The notes under the pieces: generated by a model
Seen by the model: the letters and a program-made list of their open reading frames with translations, nothing else
Told to the model about the DNA's origin: nothing
Databases searched by the model: none
Position numbers and translations under genes: made by a program
NCBI GenBank assembly: GCA_028716525.1
Contig: JAQUPQ010000011.1
Span: 33,843 to 97,842, forward strand
Length of the DNA: 64,000 nt
Source of the DNA: Terriglobia bacterium
GTDB taxonomy: Bacteria > Acidobacteriota > Terriglobia > JAIQFV01
Reading direction: 5' to 3'
Shown: positions 28,471-37,469 of the stretch, piece by piece
Layout of the letters: each line of letters begins with the position of its first letter
Position numbering within the stretch: position 1 is the stretch's first letter

Positions 28471-28773
28471 CTAATCCGCCAGGAAGAATCGGGAAGGAAC
28501 ACTGGCGACGTTCTTGGCCCGATGTGGAGTGCCCTCGGGAATCTCAAAAGCTTCGCCGGACTTGATGCGCAGCTTTTCCTCGGGCGTCTCAAATTCAATT
28601 TCACCGTCCAAAACCAGCCCAATATGACCCCGGGCGCACCACTCCTCGTGTTTCGCATCGACTGCATATTGAACCAGGCGAAACCGGGATCCATCCGATT
28701 CAAAACCTTTCTGAGTAATTCCCGGGGAAGTTTCATTCCAATCCAACTGGAAAAACTGAAAACTCTTTATCAT
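28471..28773 (-). CDS. Cupin domain protein
   Basis: About 100 residues forming one cupin barrel: HEEWCARGHIGLVLDGEIEFE corresponds to cupin motif 1, though with a partial metal-ligand set, and IKSGEAFEIPEGTPHRAKN to motif 2, with the late His. Such small cupins include sugar-binding, regulatory and dioxygenase-like proteins; no specific role is supported. I choose the ATG at 28773, which has GGAGG about 9 bases upstream, over the start nine codons earlier. It lies by itself between the M28 peptidase gene and the long intergenic region. Confidence 0.75.
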   Translation of the reverse strand: MIKSFQFFQLDWNETSPGITQKGFESDGSRFRLVQYAVDAKHEEWCARGHIGLVLDGEIEFETPEEKLRIKSGEAFEIPEGTPHRAKNVASVPSRFFLAD

Positions 28774-28947
28774 AAAAGAAAGCCTCCACCTGATTTTCAA
28801 CCCTCAAGACCTGCAGTGAACTGGAGATTAGGTGAATCCCCAAGTATGAATCTCGCTACCCCATCATAATCTATGGACGTAGTTTCCGCCAACTGGGTTC
28901 ATTTTATTTAGTGAATCCCTTTATTGACCGACGCGCCTTCAAAAAGA

Positions 28948-31107
28948 TCAGGGCTTCTTCCACTGAACCGCTCCAATGTCGCCCAAAGCTTTCAAATATT
29001 CCCGGACCCACTCCAACGGGATGGGTCCGAACTCCGCGGAGACAAAGTCGCGTATTTCCTGAACCGTCCGTTTCCCATTGACGGCGTTCAGCATTTCATA
29101 AGCATAATCGTCTGCACCGGCTCGGCGGAACGGTGCGATATCTTTTTGGAGCTCGCTGAACCGGGAAAAAAGCTTCAAGGCGCTGGTTTTTTCCGCCCCA
29201 AAACGATCAGCCAGAAAACTGTATCCAAAGACCGACATGGGTCCGGGCGGACCGGATCGAACCGGCACTTCCCCTTCGGAGGCTGTCCCGTCCAGCTGAT
29301 TCATAAAGTTGTCGATCTCATCCTCATTAATACCCGCCCAAATGGAGAGATTGTGCGTGAAGGATGAAAGATCCAAACGCGAAACCTGCTCATCACCAAT
29401 AAAACTGCGCAGCGAAATCAATGTGGCCCGTTCGCGCCGCACCAAATATCGCGTGAAATTGTCCATTTCCTGGAATGAACTTTTCAAATCCAGCTGGGCC
29501 GCCATTTTGGCTTGGTCCGAGAATCGACCTTGGGAATCGGCCATTCGTCGTTTGGCATGAGCGATGATTTCCGAAGTCACTTCCGCGGAATTGGAGGCGT
29601 CCAGATTTGCCAAAAAATAACCGCTGGCGGCCGCCACGATGACCGCGCCCTTGAGTTTGGTGGCATCGATTTGTTCGATCGAATCCTGATTGGTGTGAAT
29701 GAACCGATCCGGCCAATCATTCAAATAAATGGAAGGGATGCGGTACGAACCTTCGTCATAGATCTGATGATCGCTCCCGGAGGTGAAGTCCGACACCTCC
29801 AGATTCAGAGCTTCTCTTGTTCCCTCGTTTGAGAACACGGCGAAGCGCGCGTCACCGGTGGAGGCATACTGGACGCTAAGGTCGCGGATGTATTCCGCAA
29901 AATCCTGGGCGACATCATTAATGAACGAAGGAATGGAATCCGGCGTTCGCGTAACATGAAAGATGGCCTTGGTTTTGTCTTGTGAGCCGCCCACCATGTC
30001 CAAATGGATGGCCGCTTTCATCTTGGAAAGCAGGTCGGGATGAGCGCTCAGAAAAATCTGCGTTCCTTCAATTTCGGGCGGCCATACAAAACGGAGGGTC
30101 CGTCTGGGCGGAGGCAGGAGATGATCGGCCACCAGTTTGTTCATCACCCGGGCGACCTCCAAAATGGCGGCACATCCGCTGGCGTTGTCGTTCGCACCCG
30201 GCATTTCGTGGTCCAAATGACAGCTGAAAACGATTTCCTCATTTTTCAAGACTTCGTCGCGGCCCGGAATTGTTCCCGTCACCACCTCATAGGACCCGTC
30301 ATGGCGCCCCGCTTTGGCCTCGGCGTACAGCCAGATCTTGTCTCCGTGGGCCAGCCTTTCTCGAAGGTCTTGCGCCTGCTTTGGCGAAATCTGGAAGGCG
30401 AAGGTTTTAGTCGCGGAATAGGAATCCAGATGACCCCAGCGCACAAGTGCATCGTTATCCTGGCTCCAGCCTTGAGGCTGATTCCGGGCCGAGCTGACCA
30501 TGCCCAAGGCACCAAAGCGATCTACAGCCAGATGTTGAGCAGCGCCGCCCTGGCTGCTTATCAATGCAATCTTTCCTCGGACCTCTTTCCCTTCGTAGTC
30601 TTTTTCGCTGGTGCCCTGGCCCACGTCAACCAACTCCGCCACGACCTCAGCGGACTCTGAGTCTTCCGCCAGGCAAACGCGCATTTGTTCCCAAGAACAC
30701 AAGCGACGGACACGCATCATCCCGGGATCCGATCCGGAGGTCGGTCGCTTCAGGAAATTGCCGCTGGGACGGACTTCCCACAGTTCCGCGCTCTCCGCAT
30801 CCCACGCCTGGCGGGCTTTCAGGGTTCCATAAAAACGCTTTCCGTCCGCGGGAAATTGTTCAATGTGAACGTCGGTGAGACCGGCTTCTCGGACCTTCGA
30901 CTCCACAAACTGAGCGGCCGCATGAAAATCGCGGGATCCGCGAATGCGGTTGAAAGTCGTAATCGTTTGTAGATTCCGCTTGGCCGAGGCCCCGCTCGTT
31001 TCCTGAATGATGGATTGCATCTGCCTTTCGGGGAGCAGAGACTGGGATTGCGCGAAAACTCCCCGACAAGCCAACACCATCAGCAGAACCGATATCTTTT
31101 TGATCAT
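28948..31107 (-). CDS. Secreted M28-family zinc aminopeptidase
   Basis: 719 residues with a signal peptide (ISVLLMVLACRGVFAQS). The M28 zinc ligands can be traced in order: His in SCHLDHEMPG, Asp in GANDNASG, Glu-Glu in PPEIEGTQ, Asp in HLDMVGG, and His in FIHTNQDSIEQ. An inserted PA-like segment lies before the catalytic domain (DVGQGTSEKDYEGKEVRGKIALI). A helical C-terminal region of about 200 residues has no assignment. It probably cleaves N-terminal residues from peptides in the periplasm or outside the cell. A patatin gene lies 21 bases upstream on the same strand, so the two may be cotranscribed. Confidence 0.88.
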   Translation of the reverse strand: MIKKISVLLMVLACRGVFAQSQSLLPERQMQSIIQETSGASAKRNLQTITTFNRIRGSRDFHAAAQFVESKVREAGLTDVHIEQFPADGKRFYGTLKARQAWDAESAELWEVRPSGNFLKRPTSGSDPGMMRVRRLCSWEQMRVCLAEDSESAEVVAELVDVGQGTSEKDYEGKEVRGKIALISSQGGAAQHLAVDRFGALGMVSSARNQPQGWSQDNDALVRWGHLDSYSATKTFAFQISPKQAQDLRERLAHGDKIWLYAEAKAGRHDGSYEVVTGTIPGRDEVLKNEEIVFSCHLDHEMPGANDNASGCAAILEVARVMNKLVADHLLPPPRRTLRFVWPPEIEGTQIFLSAHPDLLSKMKAAIHLDMVGGSQDKTKAIFHVTRTPDSIPSFINDVAQDFAEYIRDLSVQYASTGDARFAVFSNEGTREALNLEVSDFTSGSDHQIYDEGSYRIPSIYLNDWPDRFIHTNQDSIEQIDATKLKGAVIVAAASGYFLANLDASNSAEVTSEIIAHAKRRMADSQGRFSDQAKMAAQLDLKSSFQEMDNFTRYLVRRERATLISLRSFIGDEQVSRLDLSSFTHNLSIWAGINEDEIDNFMNQLDGTASEGEVPVRSGPPGPMSVFGYSFLADRFGAEKTSALKLFSRFSELQKDIAPFRRAGADDYAYEMLNAVNGKRTVQEIRDFVSAEFGPIPLEWVREYLKALGDIGAVQWKKP

Positions 31108-31128
31108 TGTTACGGTCTCCCTATGAAT

Positions 31129-32244
31129 TCACGCGGCATTCAAAAATTCCTGGAACGCCGGACTGGAAAGAATGCGCCGCCCTTGAGCGCGGCCGCCTTC
31201 GTAGGTCTTCAGAATTTGATGATGATTGGTTGAAAGGAATCCCGCCCTCAGTGGGTGATCAGGATAAATGATAAAGATTTTCTTTTCCCGGAGAACCTGA
31301 CCGAGCGCCTCCCAATCGTTCAAAGCCCGCAGCCGCATGGACGTTTCCCACAACTTTCCCCCCGGGTCGCAGCAAAAAATGAGGGTTTTGTCACATCGCA
31401 GATTGTCCGCCAACGCCTGGAATCGAGAGTCTTCGGCAAAACGCCTGAAAGGAATCTTCAACGCAAAACCGCCATCCAAAAAGACGGCCCGATCATCCCC
31501 GGAAAAACGATATCGCGCAATCTGACGTTCCCACCACTCCTCCGCGGTGCAGGTGTTGGTCCCCAACGGGTCAAGACCTTTCCAGATCGGCAGCAGTTCT
31601 TCCTGCTGCAAAGGCTGGCCCATGGCAAATGGAATCAGGCAGGAGGCTTCAATCACGTTGTGATAATTGACTCGCGTTATGGGCCGAACAAATTCACTCT
31701 CGAGATGTTTTTCCAAATGAGTCACGAACAAAACCGGATCTTCGACATACTCCTCGGGCAAATATTTCAAGGGCGGCGGCATTTTTCTCAAGGTCGATTT
31801 GAGGAAGTAGCGCATGGAATCGGCGGGAGAAAAATCGGTTCCATCACGCCGCCGACTGCGTGTCGTAAACACGATCAGGCGGGTTCGCCGCTCCGCCGGA
31901 GCGTCAAACACACCGCCCAATTCAGCCGCGGACATGACGTAACGAATGGAATGATATAGATGCGATCGAAATTGGACCCACCCGCCCAGCGAACGGAATT
32001 CCGGAGGCTCATGGGTGCGATCGGGCACCTCTTCAAGCCCCCATTTGTTCCAACCTTTGGGAAAAGTTTCGGGCCTGAGCGTGGCGACATCAGCGGCGGC
32101 GTAACCGCCGGCCGAGGCACCCATGGCTACCCGGGGATAACAATGATGGTCCCGCGCCCACAATGCAAATTCGTAAAGGACCCCGCCCTGCCATGCACCC
32201 CGTCCCGCTCCTCCTGAATCCAGCACCCACGCAAAAGTCGTCAT
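31129..32244 (-). CDS. Patatin-like phospholipase
   Basis: 371 residues. The patatin catalytic elements are the Gly-rich oxyanion loop SGGAGRGAWQGGVL, the nucleophile motif GASAGG (G-x-S-x-G) and the dyad Asp in VFLDGGF. No signal peptide or barrel is present, so this is a soluble acyl hydrolase and not a PlpD-type secreted one. It would deacylate lipids or related esters. The start ATG has little ribosome-site support. It is close upstream of the M28 peptidase gene. Confidence 0.85.
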   Translation of the reverse strand: MTTFAWVLDSGGAGRGAWQGGVLYEFALWARDHHCYPRVAMGASAGGYAAADVATLRPETFPKGWNKWGLEEVPDRTHEPPEFRSLGGWVQFRSHLYHSIRYVMSAAELGGVFDAPAERRTRLIVFTTRSRRRDGTDFSPADSMRYFLKSTLRKMPPPLKYLPEEYVEDPVLFVTHLEKHLESEFVRPITRVNYHNVIEASCLIPFAMGQPLQQEELLPIWKGLDPLGTNTCTAEEWWERQIARYRFSGDDRAVFLDGGFALKIPFRRFAEDSRFQALADNLRCDKTLIFCCDPGGKLWETSMRLRALNDWEALGQVLREKKIFIIYPDHPLRAGFLSTNHHQILKTYEGGRAQGRRILSSPAFQEFLNAA

Positions 32245-32339
32245 GGAGATAAGTTGACCATCGTATCAGCCGGCACCGTCCCCGCCCCCTCGGTCAGAGC
32301 CGGTGCGACCCACTTTATTTTTCGTCGATCGGAAATCTG

Positions 32340-33125
32340 TCAGCGGGCGCACGTGAGGTGACGTCCGCCATCAATGGCGATCGTCTCCCCCGTGATCCAT
32401 CCGGAGCGCGGTCCTGCCAAAAACAGGATCGCCTCCGCTATTTCTTCGGGGCTTCCCGTTCGTCCCAAGGGATGGGTGGTTTTGCTGTGTTCCAAAAACT
32501 TTTCGTACGCCTCTTCCGTCATGCCTCCGGCTCGATGCAAATGAGTCACCACCACCCCAGGATTCAGGGCATTGACACGTACCCCGTAGGGTGCCAGATC
32601 CAGAGCGGCGCACTGCGTCATGGCGTTGACCGCCGCTTTGCTGGTCACATAGGCAAAAACATTCGGAAAAGCCCGCGTACCGGCAACGGAAGAAATATTC
32701 ACGATGCTGCCTTTCCGTTCCACCAAGGCGGCCTTGGCTTCCCGCATCAGAAAAAAAACGGATCGCACGTTGACGTTCATCATGCGGTCAAACAACTCCG
32801 TGGACGTATCCGCCAACGATCCCGAGGCGATGATTCCGGCGGCATTCACCAGCACATCAATGCCGCCAAATCGTCGCACCGATTGCGCCACCGCTTCCCG
32901 ATCGAACCCTTCGTCGGTGACATCGCCCGTCAACCGTTCGGCTTCGCCACCGAGACGAAGGATCTGATCTTCCGTCTCCCTCAACTCCTTCTCTCGACGC
33001 GCCACGATGCACACACGCGCACCCGCCTTTGCAAACAGGACCGCTGCCGCCCGTCCAATGCCGCTGGAGGCCCCGGTCACGAAGGCCACTTTTCCCTTGA
33101 ATTCCTTGGATGAATCCACACGCAC
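32340..33125 (-). CDS. Short-chain dehydrogenase/reductase
   Basis: 261 residues, the standard classical SDR length. NAD(P) binding: AFVTGASSGIGRAAAVLF (TGxxxGxG) and the VNAAG segment. The catalytic residues are Ser in VNISSVAGTR and Tyr/Lys in FAYVTSKAAV. The basic residues after the first strand (VARREKE) suggest NADPH preference. The C-terminal GWITGETIAIDGGRHL is typical of FabG-like members. Substrate unknown. The start is GTG at 33125 or GTG at 33119; neither is clearly better. No operon partner is evident. Confidence 0.88.
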   Translation of the reverse strand: MRVDSSKEFKGKVAFVTGASSGIGRAAAVLFAKAGARVCIVARREKELRETEDQILRLGGEAERLTGDVTDEGFDREAVAQSVRRFGGIDVLVNAAGIIASGSLADTSTELFDRMMNVNVRSVFFLMREAKAALVERKGSIVNISSVAGTRAFPNVFAYVTSKAAVNAMTQCAALDLAPYGVRVNALNPGVVVTHLHRAGGMTEEAYEKFLEHSKTTHPLGRTGSPEEIAEAILFLAGPRSGWITGETIAIDGGRHLTCAR

Positions 33126-33248
33126 CTCTTTGAATTTGAATTAAGAACATCAGCAAGCAGAACTGAGGATTGTTTCTGATTTCTCCGCGTTATCTCATCG
33201 CACTTCGCGCCTCGGCGATGAATCCCCGACTCCGAAGAGCAAAAGCTC
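33126..33248. other. Short intergenic with dispersed-repeat remnant
   Basis: Between the aminotransferase end and the SDR start. Around 33181-33225 it has TTCTCCGCG...CGCACTTCGCGCCTCGGCGATGAA-type sequence resembling the tract at 22808-22840. It also resembles a simple repeat often found between bacterial genes. Confidence 0.3.
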
Positions 33249-34592
33249 TCACTCGCCCTTGGAAACTTCCCCTTGTTGGGCGGCGAGTTCGCGCGCCAGC
33301 ACGAGCATGGAATCGATTTCGGCCTCGTTGTTATAGATGTGCGTGGATTGGCGCACGCCGTTCTTTCCACCCATGGAGCGGACGCGTATTTTTCGGTTGT
33401 TCCAGAAGGTGTCAACCATGGCTTCCCCGGACACACCCTCCACACGCCAAGTCGTGATGCCGGCACACATTTCCGGGTGCACGGATGAAAGGATGGTGGT
33501 GCCTTTAATATTCTGAATCTCACCGCGCAAATAATCGCCCAGTTGTTTGATGCGTCGAGTGACGCGGTCCGGCCCCAGATTTTCGTGATAATCGATGGCG
33601 GCCTCATAGCCTTTCAGAACCGAGAGATTCCCTGTTCCGTATTGCATGAAACGATACGCGCCCTTGTCCATGTCCGCCCACGCCGCGGAGGCCAGGGTCG
33701 TCCAGATTTCCTTCTGGCGATCGCGTTTAATGTAAAGCAGCCCGGAGCCGGCGGGAGCTAACAGCCACTTGTGGGGTGAAGAAAAGTACGCATCGCACCC
33801 CAGGTCGCGCATATCGAGCGGAATGTGCCCGATCGCCTGGGCTCCATCCAATGCCACAAACACATGGCGCGCCCCCTTCTCGCGAGCCAAGGCTGTCAGC
33901 CGTTTGACCGGCAAAACGATCCCCAGCATGGAGGTCATGTGTGGAACGGCCAGAACACGGGTCTTGGAATTGATGACCGCAGCAAACCGTCGAACAATTT
34001 CGTCGGGATCGTTGGGCGGTGACGGAAGTTCCACCTTCCTGTAGACCGCACCGTGGCGCTTGGCCCTTTCCAGCCACCCGCACGAGCCGCCCGGATGCTC
34101 CTGATCCGTCTGCACAATCTCGTCACCGGCTTGCAGGTCAATTCCTTGTGCAATGAAATTCATACCGAAGGTGGCGTTCTGGGTTGTGCACACTTCGTCG
34201 GGATCACAATGGATCAGCTTGGCCAGTTTTCCCATCAGGACAGGATAGTTCCGGTAGCCGGTGAACCAGTCCGGATGCTCCGGCTTGTAATCCCAGTGCG
34301 CCACCGTGGCGGCCAACTCCGTGGCGCTGGTGGTGAAAGCCTCCACAACCGATCGCGGCATCGACCCCAGTGTCGCGGTATTGAAGAAAGCCTCATCCGA
34401 TGGAATCAAAAAATCGCTGCGAACTTTCTTCCAATAAGCCGCCTCTCCCGGTGTGAGTTTATCCGGTTCCGCGGCCCAAGATATCGATTGGGGGCTTTCA
34501 AGGAAATGAAATTGCTGAAGAGTTCTCTTAGCGGCCGGCAAGAAAACCGGGACGGTGGCCACGGAACGCAAGAATCGTCGTCGTGAAAACAT
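33249..34592 (-). CDS. Tat-exported class V aminotransferase-fold PLP enzyme
   Basis: 447 residues. The N terminus FSRRRFLRSVATVPVFLPAA is a clear twin-arginine signal. The rest is a class V aminotransferase fold (isopenicillin-N epimerase / cysteine desulfurase-like): AFFNTATLGSMPRSV at the start, FVALDGAQAIGHIPLD with the PLP-binding Asp and a His, and SSPHKWLLAPAGSGLLY with the Schiff-base Lys. Folding with PLP before export by Tat is plausible. The substrate is unknown. AGGAGGT precedes the ATG. It is followed downstream by an SDR gene, but over 100 bases separate them. Confidence 0.88.
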   Translation of the reverse strand: MFSRRRFLRSVATVPVFLPAAKRTLQQFHFLESPQSISWAAEPDKLTPGEAAYWKKVRSDFLIPSDEAFFNTATLGSMPRSVVEAFTTSATELAATVAHWDYKPEHPDWFTGYRNYPVLMGKLAKLIHCDPDEVCTTQNATFGMNFIAQGIDLQAGDEIVQTDQEHPGGSCGWLERAKRHGAVYRKVELPSPPNDPDEIVRRFAAVINSKTRVLAVPHMTSMLGIVLPVKRLTALAREKGARHVFVALDGAQAIGHIPLDMRDLGCDAYFSSPHKWLLAPAGSGLLYIKRDRQKEIWTTLASAAWADMDKGAYRFMQYGTGNLSVLKGYEAAIDYHENLGPDRVTRRIKQLGDYLRGEIQNIKGTTILSSVHPEMCAGITTWRVEGVSGEAMVDTFWNNRKIRVRSMGGKNGVRQSTHIYNNEAEIDSMLVLARELAAQQGEVSKGE

Positions 34593-34718
34593 TGGAACCT
34601 CCTGAAAGAAAGTACTTGAATATTGAATCCTGCGGCGAATCCCCAGAAAGTGGATGCCGCAGTTGGGGTTTCGTTGAACACTCCGACCTGTGGGAGCAGG
34701 TCACATCATGTCGCCAAC

Positions 34719-35468
34719 TCAATTCCCGGCGTTCGATGTCTGAGATCGAGGCCGAGAAAACTCCGATTCGATTTTCGACAATCTCAAGTCTCCGATTTTC
34801 CGGGCGCGCCAATCGGCGTCGCCGAATCGACTCAGGGGATACGAATGTGCGACCGCCAGACACCTCATTCCGGCCCGGTGGGCCGAAGCCACTCCATGCA
34901 AAGAATCTTCGATGACCAGACATTCTTCCGGACGTATTCGCGGTTGATCACCGGGGCACCCTCGATTCAGCTTTCGGAGCGCCTGGGTGAAAGTCTCCGG
35001 GTGCGGCTTTCCTTTTGCAACCTCGTCGGCGCTTACAATGGCGCAAAAAAAATCAGTCATGTTCGACTTTCGCAAAATCCACTGAATTTCCGATCGCAAA
35101 GCGCCCGACGCGATGGCCAGAGGATATCGTCCCGCACAGGTTTCGACAAACCTCCGGGCGCCCGGAAAAATGCGACATCGGTTTTGCAACAATCGCCGGT
35201 AAATTGTTTCTTTGGAACGCCGTATTCGGGCAATTCTCTGGCGGCTCGCTTCTTTTGGCGAGCGGGCCAGAACTTCGCGCACCAAACTGCGATCATCGAG
35301 CGCCAGGTACCGTTCGTAATACTCCTTCCGAGTCAACCGGATCCCTTCTTGAGTCAGGGCTTCACGAAATCCCAAGAAATGCAGAGGCTCGTCGTCAACA
35401 ATGACCCCGTTAAAATCAAAGATAATGGCGCGCAAGGTATTTTGCGCCGAAGAAGCCTTGCCCTTCAT
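34719..35468 (-). CDS. HAD-superfamily hydrolase, beta-phosphoglucomutase-like
   Basis: About 249 residues. HAD motif I is IIFDFNGVIVDDEP (nucleophile Asp, with Asn where the acid/base Asp often sits), motif II is the Ser/Thr in LAIASGALRSE, motif III the Lys in VAKGKPHPETF and motif IV ECLVIEDSLHGV. The helical cap follows motif I. The second motif I acid reads DFNG, not DFDG, so general acid catalysis may be altered and the enzyme may be a phosphatase. The ATG at 35468 overlaps the stop of the metallophosphoesterase gene by 4 bases (ATGA), so the two genes are translationally coupled. Confidence 0.87.
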   Translation of the reverse strand: MKGKASSAQNTLRAIIFDFNGVIVDDEPLHFLGFREALTQEGIRLTRKEYYERYLALDDRSLVREVLARSPKEASRQRIARIRRSKETIYRRLLQNRCRIFPGARRFVETCAGRYPLAIASGALRSEIQWILRKSNMTDFFCAIVSADEVAKGKPHPETFTQALRKLNRGCPGDQPRIRPEECLVIEDSLHGVASAHRAGMRCLAVAHSYPLSRFGDADWRARKIGDLRLSKIESEFSRPRSQTSNAGN

Positions 35469-36622
35469 TTGGCGGCTCCGCAGGAACACTCCATCTTGAC
35501 GGGCTGCTCAACCGCAACGGGGTGCTTGTTCTGTTCGAAGCAGAACTTGGTCAATGCTTCGGCGCCTGGTCCCTCGGCCAAGGGCGGAGATTGGGCTGTG
35601 ACTTCACGGAAATCGGGATGAAGCGTGCCATCCGGACGAACTTCAACCAGCAAGTAGCCGTAGCGAATGAAATTGGTGTATTGCTCGGCCCCGGCAGTTC
35701 CCACAATCCAACCCGGCAATACCTGACCACGATGTTCCGGCGTGTTGTAAACATCCTCCAAAAACAGATGAGAATGACTTGCGATCACATAAACTTCTTT
35801 TTGCTGGTCGGCCGGGCCCTCCAGATTTTGCGCCCGATAAAGCATGTCATAAACCTGCTCGCCCGAACAACGTCCTTGGCAGCTGTCATCCATAGCATGC
35901 CCCCGGGCTTTGCTGAAAGGCAAAGCGGCATGCAGTCCCACCACAATCGTTTTGATCTCTGCATTCTTCGCATCCACTGCCAAGATCTTTGACAACCACA
36001 AAACCTGCGACGCTGTGAAAGCCGGGCCGTCGGCATTGTCCAGATAAATGAAATCCACCCCGCGGTGGACAAAGTGATAGGTCGTATCCCCCTCGTTCGT
36101 CAGAATTCCCTTTCCGGCATCGGACATTCGTTGGGAATGCAACACCTCCTGAGTCAACCAGGGTTGAAAGGTCCTTTCGAAATCCTGCCGCGTGCGATTG
36201 GCATAAAGCTCGTGATTCCCGATGCCCACAAAGAAAGGCAGTGAACCGAAGGGCTTTATCTGTTGATCGACAAAATCAGACCAAGCGTGATTCAAATAAT
36301 CGTTCATGGCATTCCGGCCCAGGGGCTGCTTTCGGGTCTTACAATCAAACCCGGGAGATTGGCGAATCGCCATATCACAGTCTATGTCAAACATGCGCCG
36401 CAGATCGCCCAGATGCACATAAAACTCAACCGGTGCCTTGGCTTGATTACTCTGAATGGAGGCGGCGATCTTGGGCATGATCAAGTCACCACAATCCCGC
36501 GAGTCACCGGAGACCGCAAAATACCACCGGCCATGAGATTTCTCCTGGGAAAGCGAAAACAGAGGAAAAGACAGGAAACATGCAACGACCATCCCGCTGC
36601 TGAATATCTTCTTCAACACCAT
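35465..36622 (-). CDS. Exported calcineurin-like metallophosphoesterase
   Basis: About 385 residues. A signal peptide (SSGMVVACFLSFPLFSLSQE) precedes a dimetal phosphoesterase domain with VSGDSRD, HLGDLRR, GIGNHELY, VGLHAALPF and SHSHLF, which give the usual D-x-H / G-D / GNHE / H / GHxH ligands (the first motif reads DSR, so one ligand is altered). Cys pairs occur in DCGD, IDCDM and FDCK, and CSCG ends the protein, suggesting periplasmic disulfides. The start is ATG at 36622 or 36637. It is coupled to the downstream HAD gene by a 4-base overlap, hinting at a phosphate-ester degrading pair. Confidence 0.85.
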   Translation of the reverse strand: MVLKKIFSSGMVVACFLSFPLFSLSQEKSHGRWYFAVSGDSRDCGDLIMPKIAASIQSNQAKAPVEFYVHLGDLRRMFDIDCDMAIRQSPGFDCKTRKQPLGRNAMNDYLNHAWSDFVDQQIKPFGSLPFFVGIGNHELYANRTRQDFERTFQPWLTQEVLHSQRMSDAGKGILTNEGDTTYHFVHRGVDFIYLDNADGPAFTASQVLWLSKILAVDAKNAEIKTIVVGLHAALPFSKARGHAMDDSCQGRCSGEQVYDMLYRAQNLEGPADQQKEVYVIASHSHLFLEDVYNTPEHRGQVLPGWIVGTAGAEQYTNFIRYGYLLVEVRPDGTLHPDFREVTAQSPPLAEGPGAEALTKFCFEQNKHPVAVEQPVKMECSCGAAK

Positions 36623-37200
36623 GGACCTCCCCTTCATTCCTGGTTTCTCTGACGGTACAACTTCACGCCTGACGATGAGAACTTTTCATCAGATATTAAA
36701 TTCATTTGTTTTCAACCGCCACTTTTTTCTCACAGTTTCTGGAATGATCAAGCCCGCATCGCTTTCTTCAATCGCAACCAAATTGAATACTCGGGACGGA
36801 CTCCTTCTCAAGTTCAAAGGAAAACCCAAGTTTCTTCGCCCGCAACGGACGCATGGCATTCGCAAAGCACGTCGAGAGAAGATTCTAATTCCCCAGTGCT
36901 CTTTGCCCTTGAATTCAAAATGAGTCACTACCGCCGGGCGCAAGTACTTAACTCTCTCCCTTCTAAAACAGCCTCTCAGGGCAGGGTGGAACCTGGACCT
37001 TGACATTTCGCTGAATGCTTGCCACCACGTTACATTCCATCTGCAACTTTAATGTAGGAAGGCTCCGAAACGGCTCACCCCGAGTTCGGCGTGTTCTCAT
37101 CATGCCACCATCACAATAGTGCCCACAAATTCTGACCTTTACGGCCTGTTTGGGACCGTGAAAACTGAATCTTTGGCAACGTCTTCTCGGCAACGCATCC

Positions 37201-37212
37201 GTTGCATGCAAC
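37201..37212. promoter_or_regulatory. Palindrome GTTGCATGCAAC (candidate operator)
   Basis: A perfect 12-bp palindrome about 260 bases upstream of the GNAT/oxidoreductase operon. The same 12 bases recur at 52575-52586, and a version with one extra central A at 47858-47870. All three are in long intergenic regions ahead of energy-metabolism genes. The regulator is unknown. Confidence 0.5.
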
Positions 37213-37420
37213 AGTTATCAACAAGTTAGCGTACGTTCGCTAGTCCAGAATCTCCACCAATGATTAACAAAAGGAACAGCTTGTTGATTCATGGAACAAA
37301 ATGCAATTCAAGGCGCATTGGCACGGATCATGCAATACACAACGATGGGGACTCGCGTTGGCCGCTGAAATATTGTTTGTACTGCGCGCGCCGGCAAAAG
37401 ATTCTAATCAAAATTAATAT

Positions 37421-37442
37421 CCGGCTCTGGGGTCTGAGCCGG
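37421..37442 (+). promoter_or_regulatory. Leader hairpin before the GNAT gene
   Basis: CCGGCTC and GAGCCGG pair around an 8-nt loop, ending about 8 bases before the GAGGAGG ribosome site of the gene at 37470. It has no T run. It could modulate mRNA stability or translation. Confidence 0.35.
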
Positions 37443-37469
37443 CACAGGAGCTAGAGGAGGAAGGTTGCC

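Larger units (their letters stand above)
36638..37469. promoter_or_regulatory. Long divergent intergenic region before the 2-oxoacid oxidoreductase operon
   Basis: 832 bases between divergent genes with no frame I trust. The left part should carry the metallophosphoesterase promoter. The right part carries a perfect 12-bp palindrome at 37201, an inverted repeat TAGCG/CGCTA at 37227-37242, and a leader hairpin at 37421-37442 just before the GNAT ribosome site. Two GGCAACG direct repeats (about 37175-37196) lie next to the palindrome. The length suggests a regulated promoter or an unrecognised small RNA. Confidence 0.5.

Noticed and set aside
28145..28474. A 109-residue plus-strand frame with a CSDCFGC cluster
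   Set aside because: TTG start, no ribosome site, no hydrophobic or domain pattern; the Cys cluster alone is not enough.
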